This document shows, piece by piece, positions 22,893 through 35,000 of a stretch of 64,000 bases of DNA. The stretch spans positions 60,477,626 through 60,541,625 of the forward strand of contig CM056379.1 in the NCBI GenBank assembly GCA_029718625.1. The letters are read 5' to 3'. The DNA comes from Synaphobranchus kaupii. Lineage: Eukaryota > Chordata > Actinopteri > Anguilliformes > Synaphobranchidae. Under the pieces are notes generated by a model that was not told the origin of the DNA, searched no databases, and saw nothing but the letters and a program-made list of their open reading frames with translations. Within the stretch, counting starts at the first letter, position 1; each line of letters opens with the position of its first letter. Made by a program: the position numbers and the translations under genes.

Positions 22893-24813
22893 ATAATAGT
22901 TTTGGCTATGCTGAATAAGCAAGTGCTTGCATTTATAAAAATTAATTTAAAAGATCCCAAATCAATGTGAAGAAAGGTATTTTACACACAGACCAGGCAC
23001 ATACAAACATACTTGTTCAAACACACACATACTGTGCACTCATGCTCAGGGGAGAATCCACAAAAGGATTGTGATGCTTCTGCAACCGTTAAACTGTACT
23101 AGCAGAAAAATAATGTAAGATGTCACAAATTGCGCTCACAACTGCACTACCATGGAAATAGCAATAGTGTGCCATCTGGGTCATGGATATTTAAATTGTC
23201 AAACAGTCAATAACATGGTACAGATAGCATTTGCAGGTGTTGTGCAATAAGCAGTATAAACCATACTTTGTATTGTTTCTTGGTGGATCTGTTTTTAGCT
23301 TCTGTACATTTCTTTCATCACTTCTCTCTATAGTATCTTCCAGTGTAAGTTTCTTGGACACCAGCAGGCTAGCCTCATGGGCTCCACTTCCAAAAGCAGT
23401 TTGCAAGTGTTCACTGTTCTGATTTTCAACACTGAGACAACACTGCAGCTCGGTATATGAGCAGGCACCACAGAGGAATACAGTGTCATCACTTCAGTAC
23501 GATATAAAAACACACACTAAGCCCACCTGTGAAATTAGGCCTTACAAATATCACACTAAAATTCATTTAAAATGAAGTAAAATATCACTGTGTATGTCTG
23601 TGTGAGGATATATACACTAACAATGTATACATTATACTATGCTGGTTTAGTAAGACACATAGATGAAGAGAGAGGAAGAAAAAATTATATCTCTGGAACC
23701 AAGTTCTTTGATCAGTTCTTTACGTTCTCCCTGTGGAGAAGTCAGGTATCTGTACAATACCAAACAATGGTATGGGTAACTTTACTGCCATAGGAGGAAA
23801 ATGTTTACCTATGTTATGTTACCAGACCTCAGTAGAAACAGAGACCTCTGTCACTGCAACGGGCCTTGTCTCAGTGCTCTAATTCCTCTTGGCCTCACTA
23901 ATATTCCTCCCTTTAGCCAGTGCTCTCCGACTCCCTCTCTGATACAGATCAGATTGTGTGACAGAGGTGTAGCTCGGAGCACTTCCCTGCTCTAGGACAA
24001 TGCTCTCTTATCTGTGCTCGAGCCGCAAAGGGTTCTGATGACCCTACCCGACATCAATCTGTAGCGATATCATCGCTTTGTCACCCCTAAGAGCAGTTAT
24101 ACACTTCAGGATCAGCGAGGGGTGCGTTATCTGCCTCCAGTTGGATACGCAGGAGTCCCTCCCACTGTGCTCTTATTTTGCTTGCTTCATGTTAAATTAT
24201 TAGCGGGATGTCACACGGCTTTGTCTGTCGGGCAGAGGTGCGGGGGGAGGATTGTGGTATTCGCCAGCTATCTTTGAATAATGGCTTCCACTCAACCGTC
24301 ATCTGCTGATAATTAAGAATAAATGACTGAAATCGAAGGCAAATGCATGAATGGATCTTAATTGAAATAGTTAATTGCTACATCTGTGTCACTAAGCTGG
24401 TTAAGGAGAAGGGAATAATAAATAAAGTCTAGTATTGATTTAAAATCACCACCCCCTCCCCTCACTGGCCAACGCACACACACACACACACACACACACA
24501 ACACCCCTCTCGTAAAAATAGTTCTTTGCACAACATTTGCACCAATGAAGAGGAAATTAAGTGGTGAACAGTGCATGATTGATGCCCCTCCGGTCTGCGG
24601 TTCTTCTTCTCTACCCCTGTGAAGCATGTTCAGTCAAAGGCAGTGACGCTCTGTTATTTGGGTTGTTCCGAGTGCGTGCCTGTCTATGCCCGTGTACTAG
24701 CAGTGAACCCAACACATTATGAAACCTGATGGGAAAGTCAGTATATTGTGCAAAACAGTCATTGACAGAAGTGTATGCATTCTCTTTCATCATTCCATAA
24801 TGCAACACCAAAC
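22893..24813. other. No gene seen
   Basis: AT-rich non-coding sequence with a (CA) microsatellite at 24475-24500. The ORFs here are short and lack splice signals or recognisable homology. Confidence 0.5.
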
Positions 24814-25812
24814 CAGGGGCCATATTATAGAAACATCATATCTTAAGTCCAAAATTAAGATTCAATAAGTCTAAGATAGGATTTTTCACAAATTCGTATT
24901 ACAGAAGCAAATCTTAAATACTCAAGTATCGCTTGTAAGAGTACCAGAAAATAAGATATCAAGAGTCTTTTGATGTTGTTGGGTCATAGACATCAGGAAG
25001 TCATGGCATGCAAAGGATATGCGACCAAATATTAAAAATTATTACTTTATTCTACATGTAAATGTAGGGGTGCCAATAATTGTGGCACACATGGTTTTGT
25101 TAAAAATAATTATTTCTTGATGAGGGATTTTTTTTTCTCATAATAAATTTACTTCAATTAAAGGTTGGATTTTTCTCATTTTTCAGTGTGAGATTAAACT
25201 AATTCACCAAATGGCAAATTTTTTAAAACCCTTTTTACTCATCTTTACCAGGGGTGCCAATAATAGTGGAGGGCACTGTAAATATGTTTTTTGTTCCTGG
25301 ACAGGCTATCTTCAAAAAATCATAACTGCAAAACTTTAAGAGTGCCCATCACAAAATTTTCCAAAATTGTTGCTTACATCATAAACTAACATTTGAAAAA
25401 AAATTATGAAATTTGAAGGGTACCCATTTTCGTAATTCAAGGTCAAATGTCATTTCATTACGCATTTTATCTGCGCTTCATGCTACGATTTTGGTTTTAT
25501 TTTATGAAAAGGAGGCCATTCAAAGTGCTTTAAAATGATGGCTTTGTAGGTGCTATACTTATGGAGATACAAGTATTTAAAGTTTGGACATCATGCTAAT
25601 TACCCGTTTACCTGTACCGCAAAAACTAACGAGCCAAATTACAAAAAATACAAAAAAATATAAAAATTACAAAAAAAAAGGCAAATCATCACACCAAATA
25701 TCGTTTCAATCTGTGAGGGTCGGGTGATAAATCGTGTTGAAGTTACATGGAATGACCCTATATAGATAAGATAGGATTCCAGAGTTACGACGTTTCTGTA
25801 ATACGGCCCCAG
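24814..25812. mobile_element. hAT-like element with a nested Tc1-like fragment
   Basis: The inverted ends are CAGGGGCCATATTATAGAAA at 24814 and TTTCTGTAATACGGCCCCAG ending at 25812. Inside lies a Tc1/mariner-like piece at about 24925-25278. It includes GGGGTGCCAATAATTGTGG and ends GGAGGGCACTGTA, and it shares sequence with 35080-35215 and, inverted, 62350-62460. Confidence 0.6.
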
Positions 25813-25883
25813 GGCCAGATCTTATACAGTAAGTAACATACAGTAAGTATTGTGCCATTATCCATTATCTAATCCGTTTATTC

Positions 25884-26063
25884 TCCAATTAGCCTAACCT
25901 GCATATCTTTGGACTGTGGGAGGAAACTGGAGTACCCGGAGGAAACCCACACAAACACGGGGAGAACATGCAAACTCTACACAGAAATCGGCCGTGATTC
26001 GAACTCAGTACCTTCTTGCTGTGAGGCGACAGTGCTAACACCACTGCACCACCGTGCCACCCC
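25884..26063 (-). mobile_element. tRNA-derived fish SINE
   Basis: Read on the minus strand it starts with a tRNA-like head (GGCACGGTGGTGCAGTGGTG as A-box region, GAGTTCGAATC as B-box region). It continues through TTTGCATGTTCTCCCCGTGT and CCTCCCACAGTCCAAAGATA, a very common fish SINE body. Confidence 0.8.
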
Positions 26064-28160
26064 TTGTGCATCCACATTAAAGGTTGAATTATACATGTAA
26101 CATTTACGCAGTTCATTTGAGGAACATGCATTCATGAATGGTACGAGCCCTGAGTAAAGAGTTCAGTATTGACCTTCACTCCTGTGTCTGCGTTTATGCA
26201 CGGCAATGTCTCCACTAAGCCCAATCGGGAGGTGCGTGTGTTTTTGTGAAACTGGTGGAAAGCTACTGGGGTCAGTGGAGGTTCTTCCTCCAGAGCGACT
26301 CTCTCTGTGTGAGGAGGTATTATCTAGTCTGCCATGACTATTTATTCCAAGCTATTAATCCAGAAAAGATTTCCACTCTAGGGGAAAGAACATACCCCCA
26401 TAAACTCAACCAGCTAAAAACAGCTCTTTAGCCTGCCTCCGAGGATAGCTTGAGAATGGACTTCTCGCGTGGATTTATTTCAACAGGATTCAATGTACTG
26501 AACAAAACAAGCTGAAGAAATGGAGGAATGGTATATTGATGCGAGAAAGATTCAGGCTATCAGGTCCTCTGATCTCCATAACAGTGACGCCATTGTTGAG
26601 AATGTTATTCTGTAAGACTGAAGTTTAATTATTCCTACTCTTGCCATGAAGTCCTTTCCAGATCTCCCCAGATATACAGTACATGTAGCTGTTCAAATCC
26701 CCTCTCTCTCTCAGTTTAATAGAACAGAATAAAAAAATTAAGTTAGTTTTCCTTTTTGTCAGATGACAGCTACTGGTAAAACTCACAATGTTAGAATATC
26801 ACTACTACAGAGGGCAGAAAAACAGATTAAAACAATGAGGGTTTAAGGAGAGATTGTGGATCATGTCTTTGACTTTAAATTACTTCTCACTGCAGCCAAT
26901 TCCAATCTCCAAAAATCAGAATGTGAATTTCCTATTATGTGAATATGGGACATTTCCCTAGCTGTCTGGAATGCTTCTCTTCTTTGCGCAACTAACTTAC
27001 CAGATTTCTAGCTTATCTATGTGTTTGCTCCTGTTTAAGTTCTAGCCTCTGTTATTTCTTTCTTTCTTTAATCTTTTTGTGTGGTGTTGCCAAGGACAGA
27101 CAGGGTTAATTTTCTCTTCTTTTTTTGTGCACCCTTTTGTTGGGTTTTGGGTCAGAGTAGAAATCCTGTGGAAGACTCCCCAAAGTCCCCATTTTGTTTC
27201 CTCGGGAGGAAGAACAACTCCTGGTTTATGATCAGGTTAGTAGTCTTCTTTAGGTCTTCTTTTAGCCTGTCCTTTGACCTGTCTACTTCCACATTGAACA
27301 CCTACATTTATTTGTATGTATTTGTTGTTTGTATCTTATGTCTATTGTCTTGTAATATTGTTTTAATTACATTTTAGCACCTTGACTTTGGACATAAAAA
27401 ACTAAATCCTGGTCAAACAGTTGTCCCGCAGGGTACATAACGTAGGCAATTTTGGGACACAACACCTGAGCAAATGCAAAACCATGCAGTTTTTGTTGAC
27501 CTTGTTGCCTCTCAGAAATATGCCTCTATTTTTATCAATGGGTCTTACCTCCTATTGGCCAATAGAAAATAAGCCATGTGCTTCTCACATTGCCTCTGGC
27601 ATGGTCTGGGCTCCATACCGGACCCAGCATATTAGCAGGACAGATAAGATATTCATGAAGGTCTTTGATTGAAAACAACTGTTTATGCTGTAGTGATTTT
27701 TCAATACCAAAATGATTATATATCATTTGATAGCTCTCCAATCTCAAAATGTACTTTTAAAATGGAGGTGTTATTCCAGGGAAATATGCTTAATGATCAA
27801 CAATCAGCATTCTGTATGAGCATGCCGGTCTGGGAGAAGCTTGTTTATTGTAAGCTATCGCTAATTGTAGCTATGTGAGACTACACAATAGGATGGCTTT
27901 CCCTCCATGCTGGCTGTTTTGTGATTATCTTGCCTGGCATGCTGAAAAATGGTTGCTTCTCCCCCCCACACCCCAAGTTATGAAAAAAAACCTTTCCGTC
28001 AAACTGTTTGGAATGGCTTTCTGGGCAAAGAAACAAGATTGTGAGCGGGATCCTGACTCTACTGGTGGGGGGTTTCCAGACAGAAATGGAAGATTGCTGT
28101 TCCTTTCACGAAGCTTTGACAGGAGGTCCTTCCACAAAGACGGAGAAGTCAAGTAGTTAC

Positions 28161-28203
<43 letters not shown>

Positions 28204-29725
28204 GGGGGATTAGGGGGTTATCTGTGCTTCCACTCAAATTATCTAATATCACTGCTGTAGTTGGGCTCTGATTACACTCTTGTCAGAGTTAAAACTAATG
28301 GAACAGGTTGGCCTGTCATTGACAAATGATTCTTCCGGCAATTATACGCCTATGCCCCCCAACCCAATTGCCCTACCTCCCGCTCGTATATACACATCAA
28401 TGCTGCCGTCTGGCCAGACTGCTGTTGCTAAGTTCCAAGATTTATGGTGTGTACTTCCTGTCAGAGTACAATCTGGGACAAAGTGGCCCAGAGGAGAAGG
28501 AGAGCAGTGCATCTCATTTCTTTTCTGGTTGCTTTTGCAATAGGGCTTGGAGATGAGAACAAAGCAATCCCTGTCTGGCCGCCATTTCCCACTGACAGAC
28601 TACAATGGAAGGGCCAGGACTCAGGACTCACAACACGCACACGCACACGCACACAGTGAGAACAGAGACGACAGGCGACGGGTGCTGCCAATCACCTCAC
28701 TGACACCTTCTGAGATAAGAGAGGGGACCAGAAAGGGAGCGGGGAACTTCTGGTTGGAAAACACACCTCCGTAACAAATACAGAAAAGTTTCTGTGCTGC
28801 CTGGCCTTTGTGAGGCAAATATAAGCCGTTTTAAGTGCAGTGATAAACAATGAGCAAGTTAGACATGAGATATACATTTAATATAATGGCTGAAATTCCC
28901 TGACTAACATGCAGTACTGAGGACATACAGTGTACCTGGTTTCTGTTATTTATTTTTTAAATAAAATCAGAAAGTTGAGGTCAGATCTATGGCCTGGATT
29001 ACGTAATATACTGTACATGAGTACAGTGTTGTGGCCATATGATTGACATCAGAACAGGGACGGATCATTAGAAACTGGTTTCTCCCTGACATACAAATTC
29101 ATCAGAAATTAGCAGCCATTATAGTGTCACACAATAAAATATGATTGCATTATTTATTGTGTTGACATAACTCCATTGAGGCATTCTTCTGTGTCCAGGG
29201 CAGTGGAATAACTCACAAAATCCTGATGAAATCCCCTCTCTCCAGACCATCACTATTCATATGCATTTTGTCTTGAGCATAGTCTCATACTATGTAGTCC
29301 TAGACTAGAACACAAAAACATTGCAAGCTATAGTACAGGCCAGCAACCTGCTGGCCCATCTTACCCATGCTTTTCCTTCCTTATGGTACTGCATTAACCC
29401 TGCAACTGATGGACTGAAATGAGAGACGTTGGTCGGTTAACCCATGCTTGCGATAGGGGGCAGCATTGTGCATGACAGGCAGCTGCGGTGAGATGACGTT
29501 CAGTTCTGAGATTCTCAAAATGAGTCTTGAGGAGAAGCAGATGAGGATGTGGGGGAGGGGCCAAATGGGGCTGAGGGTGGAGTGGGCGGGGAGAAGGAGG
29601 GGGGGAGGGGGGGTGGAACACAGTTTAAAAGGCAGATGCATGTCCAGGACTAGGGCTTTTGGGTATGGGTAGTTAGCAGAGACCTCGATCGGTGGGGAAT
29701 AGGGGAAGGAACAGTTAGTTTGTAC
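26064..29725. other. No supported exon; (GT)n at 28163-28200
   Basis: Probable srcin1 intron or 3' region. A (GT)n microsatellite is at 28163-28200 and a short (CACACG)n run near 28632-28653. The ORFs in 27875-28820 have no credible splice context. Confidence 0.45.
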
Positions 29726-29971
29726 TTTGACACCTGGAATCAAAGGTTCGGTGGACTGAAAAAAAATGGGAGGGAGAAAAACTGGGAGAGATGAAGCTCC
29801 AGGTGATTTCAGACATTCCTCCTCCTCCTCCATCTCCTCTGAGACTCTCCAATCTTCCCATTGTGGCCATGACGGTCTTCCCTCCAGCCTGCGTGGTTTT
29901 CCAGAATCCACTGGACCGTGGGCGGTGTGACCGCCTCTAGCCAGCAGCTGGGTGCCTGTGGCTGGTGACCT
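29726..29971 (-). CDS. Weak candidate exon X of a minus-strand transcript
   Basis: An 82-codon frame lies between the acceptor ggaatcacacag and the donor AAA before gtacaa, phase 0 at both ends. It begins RSPATGTQLLARGGH and contains a glutamate-rich SEEMEEEEECLKSPG segment. The frame stays open to 29381. Phase would allow splicing from srcin1 exon 33300-33443 and into 16635. No homology is recognised, so this may be chance or UTR. Confidence 0.22.
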
Positions 29972-31858
29972 CTGTGTGATTCCCCAGGAAACAGGAAGGA
30001 ACAAACGCAGCCCTCCCTTCAGGACAAGGAGTCAAATTGTCCAGCTCATTTTCACGGTCCCAGTTTATAGGGAAAAAAACGTGCACCCGTGCAGTCTCTT
30101 TTGTGCTCAGCCATCTTACAGAGAGAACAGAGGCACAACACAATTGTGAGGCAGACGAAACAAAACCAAAAAAAAAAGAATTCTGTTAGTCACCACTGAA
30201 TCAACAGCAGTCTGGTGGTGGTCCTGCTAGATGAGGGAAGTGTGCCGGTTTGCTATTATGTGATGCCACACCGGTCACGGCTCGCTGACCAACGCTGCCG
30301 CTACTGCACCCGCCAAGCTCGCTCACTGTGGCGGAAAATTGGCAACAGGCTCTTTGATTACACAGCTCTGATCCACTCTAATTGGGCCGGTTTTGATTAA
30401 CCTGCTCGCCACCTCATGAGCTTGTTTACACCATGCCCCCCACCCCCCCCCATCCCCCGTTTACACAAATAAGCAGCATAGTTCAATAACAAATGACACG
30501 GAAAGTTGTACTCTAACAGACACACAAAGGACACTAATGGTCATATAGGTGAAAAAGTATTTTTTTAAAAACCAAACCAAACACAGAATATGTATCCAAG
30601 AGCCTCAATGCCATCTTATTAACCTCCTGCCTTTAACTATACAATCAAGACCAAAGCGCACACTCCTCAGTTCCTGAGCCTCTCAACTGCCAGTTTCAGT
30701 CAGTACCAAAAACAAGTGCATTTTCTAATGAAAGATCCACTGACGTTCCTTCCATGCAGTAACAGCCCTGGCACTGTACCCCCGCCACCCCTTTCAGTGT
30801 CTCGATATGCTGCATTTCCCCATGACACATCCCCCTAATTATGCGCTGCAACAAACCATCCTCACCATAAATCTTGGAAATTGCACCAGCACTGTTTGGT
30901 TGAAGTTAAACTGTATATTTCCATAACACCTTGCAGACAGGGGGTGAAAGATCTGAAGACCCTACAGTGTTGCCAAGGACGATGAAATATACACACCCAT
31001 ACAGAGGAACCATAGATTTATATTGCCAATTTGCGCACTGATGACTTGTATTAAATAGGTTAAATATGTACTTATACATCTAGTAATCTAAATATTTCCA
31101 TTCAAATACAACCCATTCCAAAATAGGTTAATTTGATTACATATACAACATATTTTAATACTTGCCTACATGTGTGTTGACTACGTTTGCAGAAAATGGA
31201 ATTGGTCCTCCATATAGGTAGGTAAACCTGTCTGGACGCAGTACACTTCTCAAAAACTAACATTGGCTAGCATTCCTCTGTGATCACCCAATGCATGGCA
31301 CTGATTGTTGGGAGCGTATACACTTATTCTATGCAAAGAAAAAGTTTCAAAGCACTTTTTGGAACAGTCAAAGCAGTAGTAACACTCTTGAAAAAAATAG
31401 CTATTTAAGAGTCTGAGAGCACCACGTAATAATCCTGTTGCAATTATTTGTCAGTCAGAGGCAACGCAGAGAGGCTAACGATGCAAGAGGGCAGTGCCAG
31501 AGCACGTAAACAGAGAAATGTGCCTTGACTGAGAAGATTGGCCGTACACAGGGCTTTCTGTATGTTTTCATAAAAAAACATTTTAGCAGGCCCACTCTGC
31601 TACTTCATACAGCACAGGGCACAGCACCTCTGTTTTGATGTAGGAAGACCAGGTTGGCTTGTATAGTTCGCAGGACAAACATCCATTAAGAATAAAACTC
31701 ATTCACAAAGACACTGTCAATCTAGGGGAACAGTCAGGCCCTGATCATGTTTTTAATCAACCCAAATATGCCTAGTCTCTAATGGTTATGCCTTTTTTTT
31801 TTACTAAGACTAGTTTGGGGATGAAAAGGCCATGATTCTGTTTTTGAGTGCAGAAGAG

Positions 31859-32089
31859 TCAAGTTTCGCTTGATGGAGGTATTTCAGTTTGTGCTCTCAT
31901 GTCACCACTATCTCTGTGGGGGTGAGAGCGTAGCGGCAGTCCTGGAGTGCTCACAGTATTTTGTGTATTTTGGTTGTTAGTTGCACAGCAGATTGGAATA
32001 CTGAAAGGACCAGCTGGCCTAGATACCAGCTGAGGGGAAACAGCAGGCTTCAAGCTGTCCTGGCTTTGCATTGAGTTTGAGCTGGATTG
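31859..32089 (-). CDS. srcin1: Candidate last coding exon O of srcin1
   Basis: The acceptor cttaag is followed by CAA TCC AGC in phase 0, matching the phase-0 donor of exon 33300-33443. The 76 codons start [20 protein letters not shown] and reach the stop TGA at 31859-31861. The pattern P-VS..SR...SIP resembles the human SRCIN1 tail as I remember it (SPVSEKPSASRTSIPV), but the final residues differ. The acceptor is mediocre, and the open frame continues upstream to 32197. Confidence 0.42.
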   Translation of the reverse strand, partial: QSSSNSMQSQDSLKPAVSPQLVSRPAGPFSIPICCATNNQNTQNTVSTPGLPLRSHPHRDSGDMRAQTEIPPSSET

Positions 32090-35000
32090 CTTAAGTGCTG
32101 CTCTGTGGCAGCCTGGAGAGACTAATTGAGTTGATAAGTTTTTTTCACACAGATCCATGCACCTGACCTCAGCAGAGCAGCTGTCAGTGCTGAGCATCTC
32201 TCCATCTCCCCTTCTCTATCATACATTCATTCTTTTCAATGTTTTGCCCTGCTTCCCTGTCTCCTCCTCCTCTTTTAACACCTTTACTTTCTAATTACAC
32301 AGTACATGGCTTTCCTGTCCCCTTCCTCTCAATGAGCTCCTTCTCAATTCATCTGTTGTCTCTCCTCTTTCCTATTCCTCTCTTCCCTTATTGGCATGCT
32401 GTTTAAATACATTCTGTCCCTCTGCATGTCTCTCTGCATGTAGCCTCTGTTTCATTGACAGTGCTCTTGTGAACATCTCTGGCATATACTGCGATACATC
32501 CTGTAGTCCCACAGCTGCACCATAGCCCCAGTCAGCTCTACAGTGTTACAGTCATGCACTCTGACAGACAGTTTCTCGGATTGTGGGCCATGGCAGCCCA
32601 ACACGGCCCACCCAACCTCAACCACAACACTCTTTGCCTTTCTTTTTTTTTTTCTTTTTTTTGCAAAGCTGGGTCAGTGATGAGCACAAAATGACAACCC
32701 AAAGGAGAGGACTAGTATTACCCGGTGCCTGGAATGAGAGTGCTTAAGAGGACAGTACAGAGAAACTCTTCAGGATGTTGGCTGATCCAAAGTCATATAG
32801 CAGTCGTAACCTTGGGCCAGTGAGGGAGGGCAGAGGGGTTCACCAGGGTGTCCATGGCCCCACATTTGGCATCTCCTTTCAGTTTACTTGGCACAGTATA
32901 GGAGCCCACCTGGTGAGGAGTTTCACCCACAGAAAGAACCCTTTCACCTTGTGAAACTCCCCATGGTCCCATTTTGGCTCTATTTTCATTTGGAATACAG
33001 AACAGCAAAAACTGTCACGGAACAGTATAGGCGATAGACCGTAGGAGGTAACAAAGATAATGTCAGTGGCCTCTCTGTGTTGACGCCCTGCCCGTGCTTG
33101 TAAACGGTGTCCACTGGCCCAGAGCCATGTCCTCCTGGCGTTTTGGATGAGGAAGAGGCAGCAAGGGCAGGGCAGGGTAGGTCAGGAGGGGGAGGGGGGC
33201 AGGGGATTGTCATTTGTCAATGGCACAATAGGTACACATCTGCAACACTATCATGGTGGAAGGTGCAGGCTGCGAAGGGGGCCATTAGAAGTGAAATACC
33301 TGCTGCTGGCCCTGGATCTTCAAGAAGTCCTCGCGCTGTTTGCTTGTCTTGTTCTTTTCCGGGCTGGTCTGCTGCAGGTGCTTGAGACGGGAGGCAGCGG
33401 AGGTGTGGGGGACTTTTCCTGGGCCGGAGGAGCTGTTACCGGTCTGCAGAAGAGAGGGAAAAGGAGGGCAGGGGGTGACTCTCAAAGCTGGAGCGAGTCG
33501 TTTCCTCAAAGCCCGAGAATTCCACTAGCCTTTCTGATCGCCACTCAATTATGTCTTAAAAAAACCATCGCACAAATAAACTTTTTAAGAAACATTGCTC
33601 ATAAAAAATTCTTCTCACATGCAACTACAGTTTCTCAAAGTCGGCCACAGGTTTTTGCCATAAGAAAATAATGCCTCATTGGTGGTTTCTTTGATTCATT
33701 GCAGGAAAAGCAGGACAGAAGCAGATGAAGTTAGATAAAATATCTCCATCACAGATGCCTGTTAACTGCGTCCTAATGTACTTTTAATTACAAACCCCAA
33801 TTACAAAAAAAGTTGGGACAGTATGTAAAATGCAAATAAAAGCAGAAAAAGCAGTGATTCGTAAATTCTCTTTTACATATATTTAATTGAAAACAGTACA
33901 AAGAAAGGATATTTAAAGTAAACATGCCCCAGTCCCAACATTTTTTGGATGTGTTGCAGGCATCAAATTTAGAATGAGCATACAGTGAGCACCATAATTC
34001 ATTGGACAGTGACACATTTTTTGTTATTTTGGTTCTGTACTCTAGCACTTTTGAATGGATACAATGACAATGAGGTTGAAGTGCAGACTGACAGCTTTAA
34101 TTTGAGGGTATTTTCATCCATATCGGATGAACCATTTAGAAATGATAGAACCTTTTGTACATAGCCCGACATATGGAGACTTTGTTTAAAGTGTGACCCA
34201 ATAACTTAATATGATGGCATAAATACAATAACTTAAAATATTATGGCATAAATACAATATCTCCATCAAGACACATCGGCAAATATACGCTAGCCTACCG
34301 TTGTGAAATGAGGGAAGTTTAGCCGTAGGCTACGAGTTGGTAAGAAAAGTGAAGGTATCTAATATACTTGCAACTTGCTCTAAGAATTTGAGCTCATTTT
34401 GTAATTATAGCTGGGCTATATTTCTATATGTCCTGGAATAACAAAACTATGGGTTTGCGTTCATTATTAAGCTAACCCTTGTCCCTATCCACGGTTTCCC
34501 CTTAGTGGTAGCCTATTGACATTGCAATTATAGTAGCCTATTCTTTTCTCTGAAATTAATTTACAACTATAAAGTGCTATAAAAGTGCAATCAATTACCG
34601 GGTTTTCGCTTGTCAAGAAGCAGTCATAGGCGTCAGTTTTTTCAAATGGTGTATTCTGCATTTTAGAAATAAACTTCATATATTGATTATTTTATTGTAC
34701 TTAATTAGGCCAAATATAATGCAAGAGTTATTTATCTGCATTGCCCATGTTAAATTTCCAGATTTCCCGGTTTCCCAACGTCACTCCCGGTTGGGAACCG
34801 GGATTAATCACTAATATGGATGGATCACTTTAAGGGTTGTTTCTCCTGACAAATTTTCCTATTGAACTCTATGGAAAATAAGTCAGAAGAAACCCTTCAA
34901 GTTATCCATCCATATCTACTACATATCTGCCAGCAAGGCTTGTTTGATACATCAGACACTTGATGACTTGGAGCCATTTAGCCAACCATATGTTCCATAC

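Noticed and set aside
31859..32197. Taking the full 112-codon frame as coding from its own ATG
   Set aside because: The part upstream of 32089 shows no homology, and the acceptor at 32090 gives the correct phase for srcin1.
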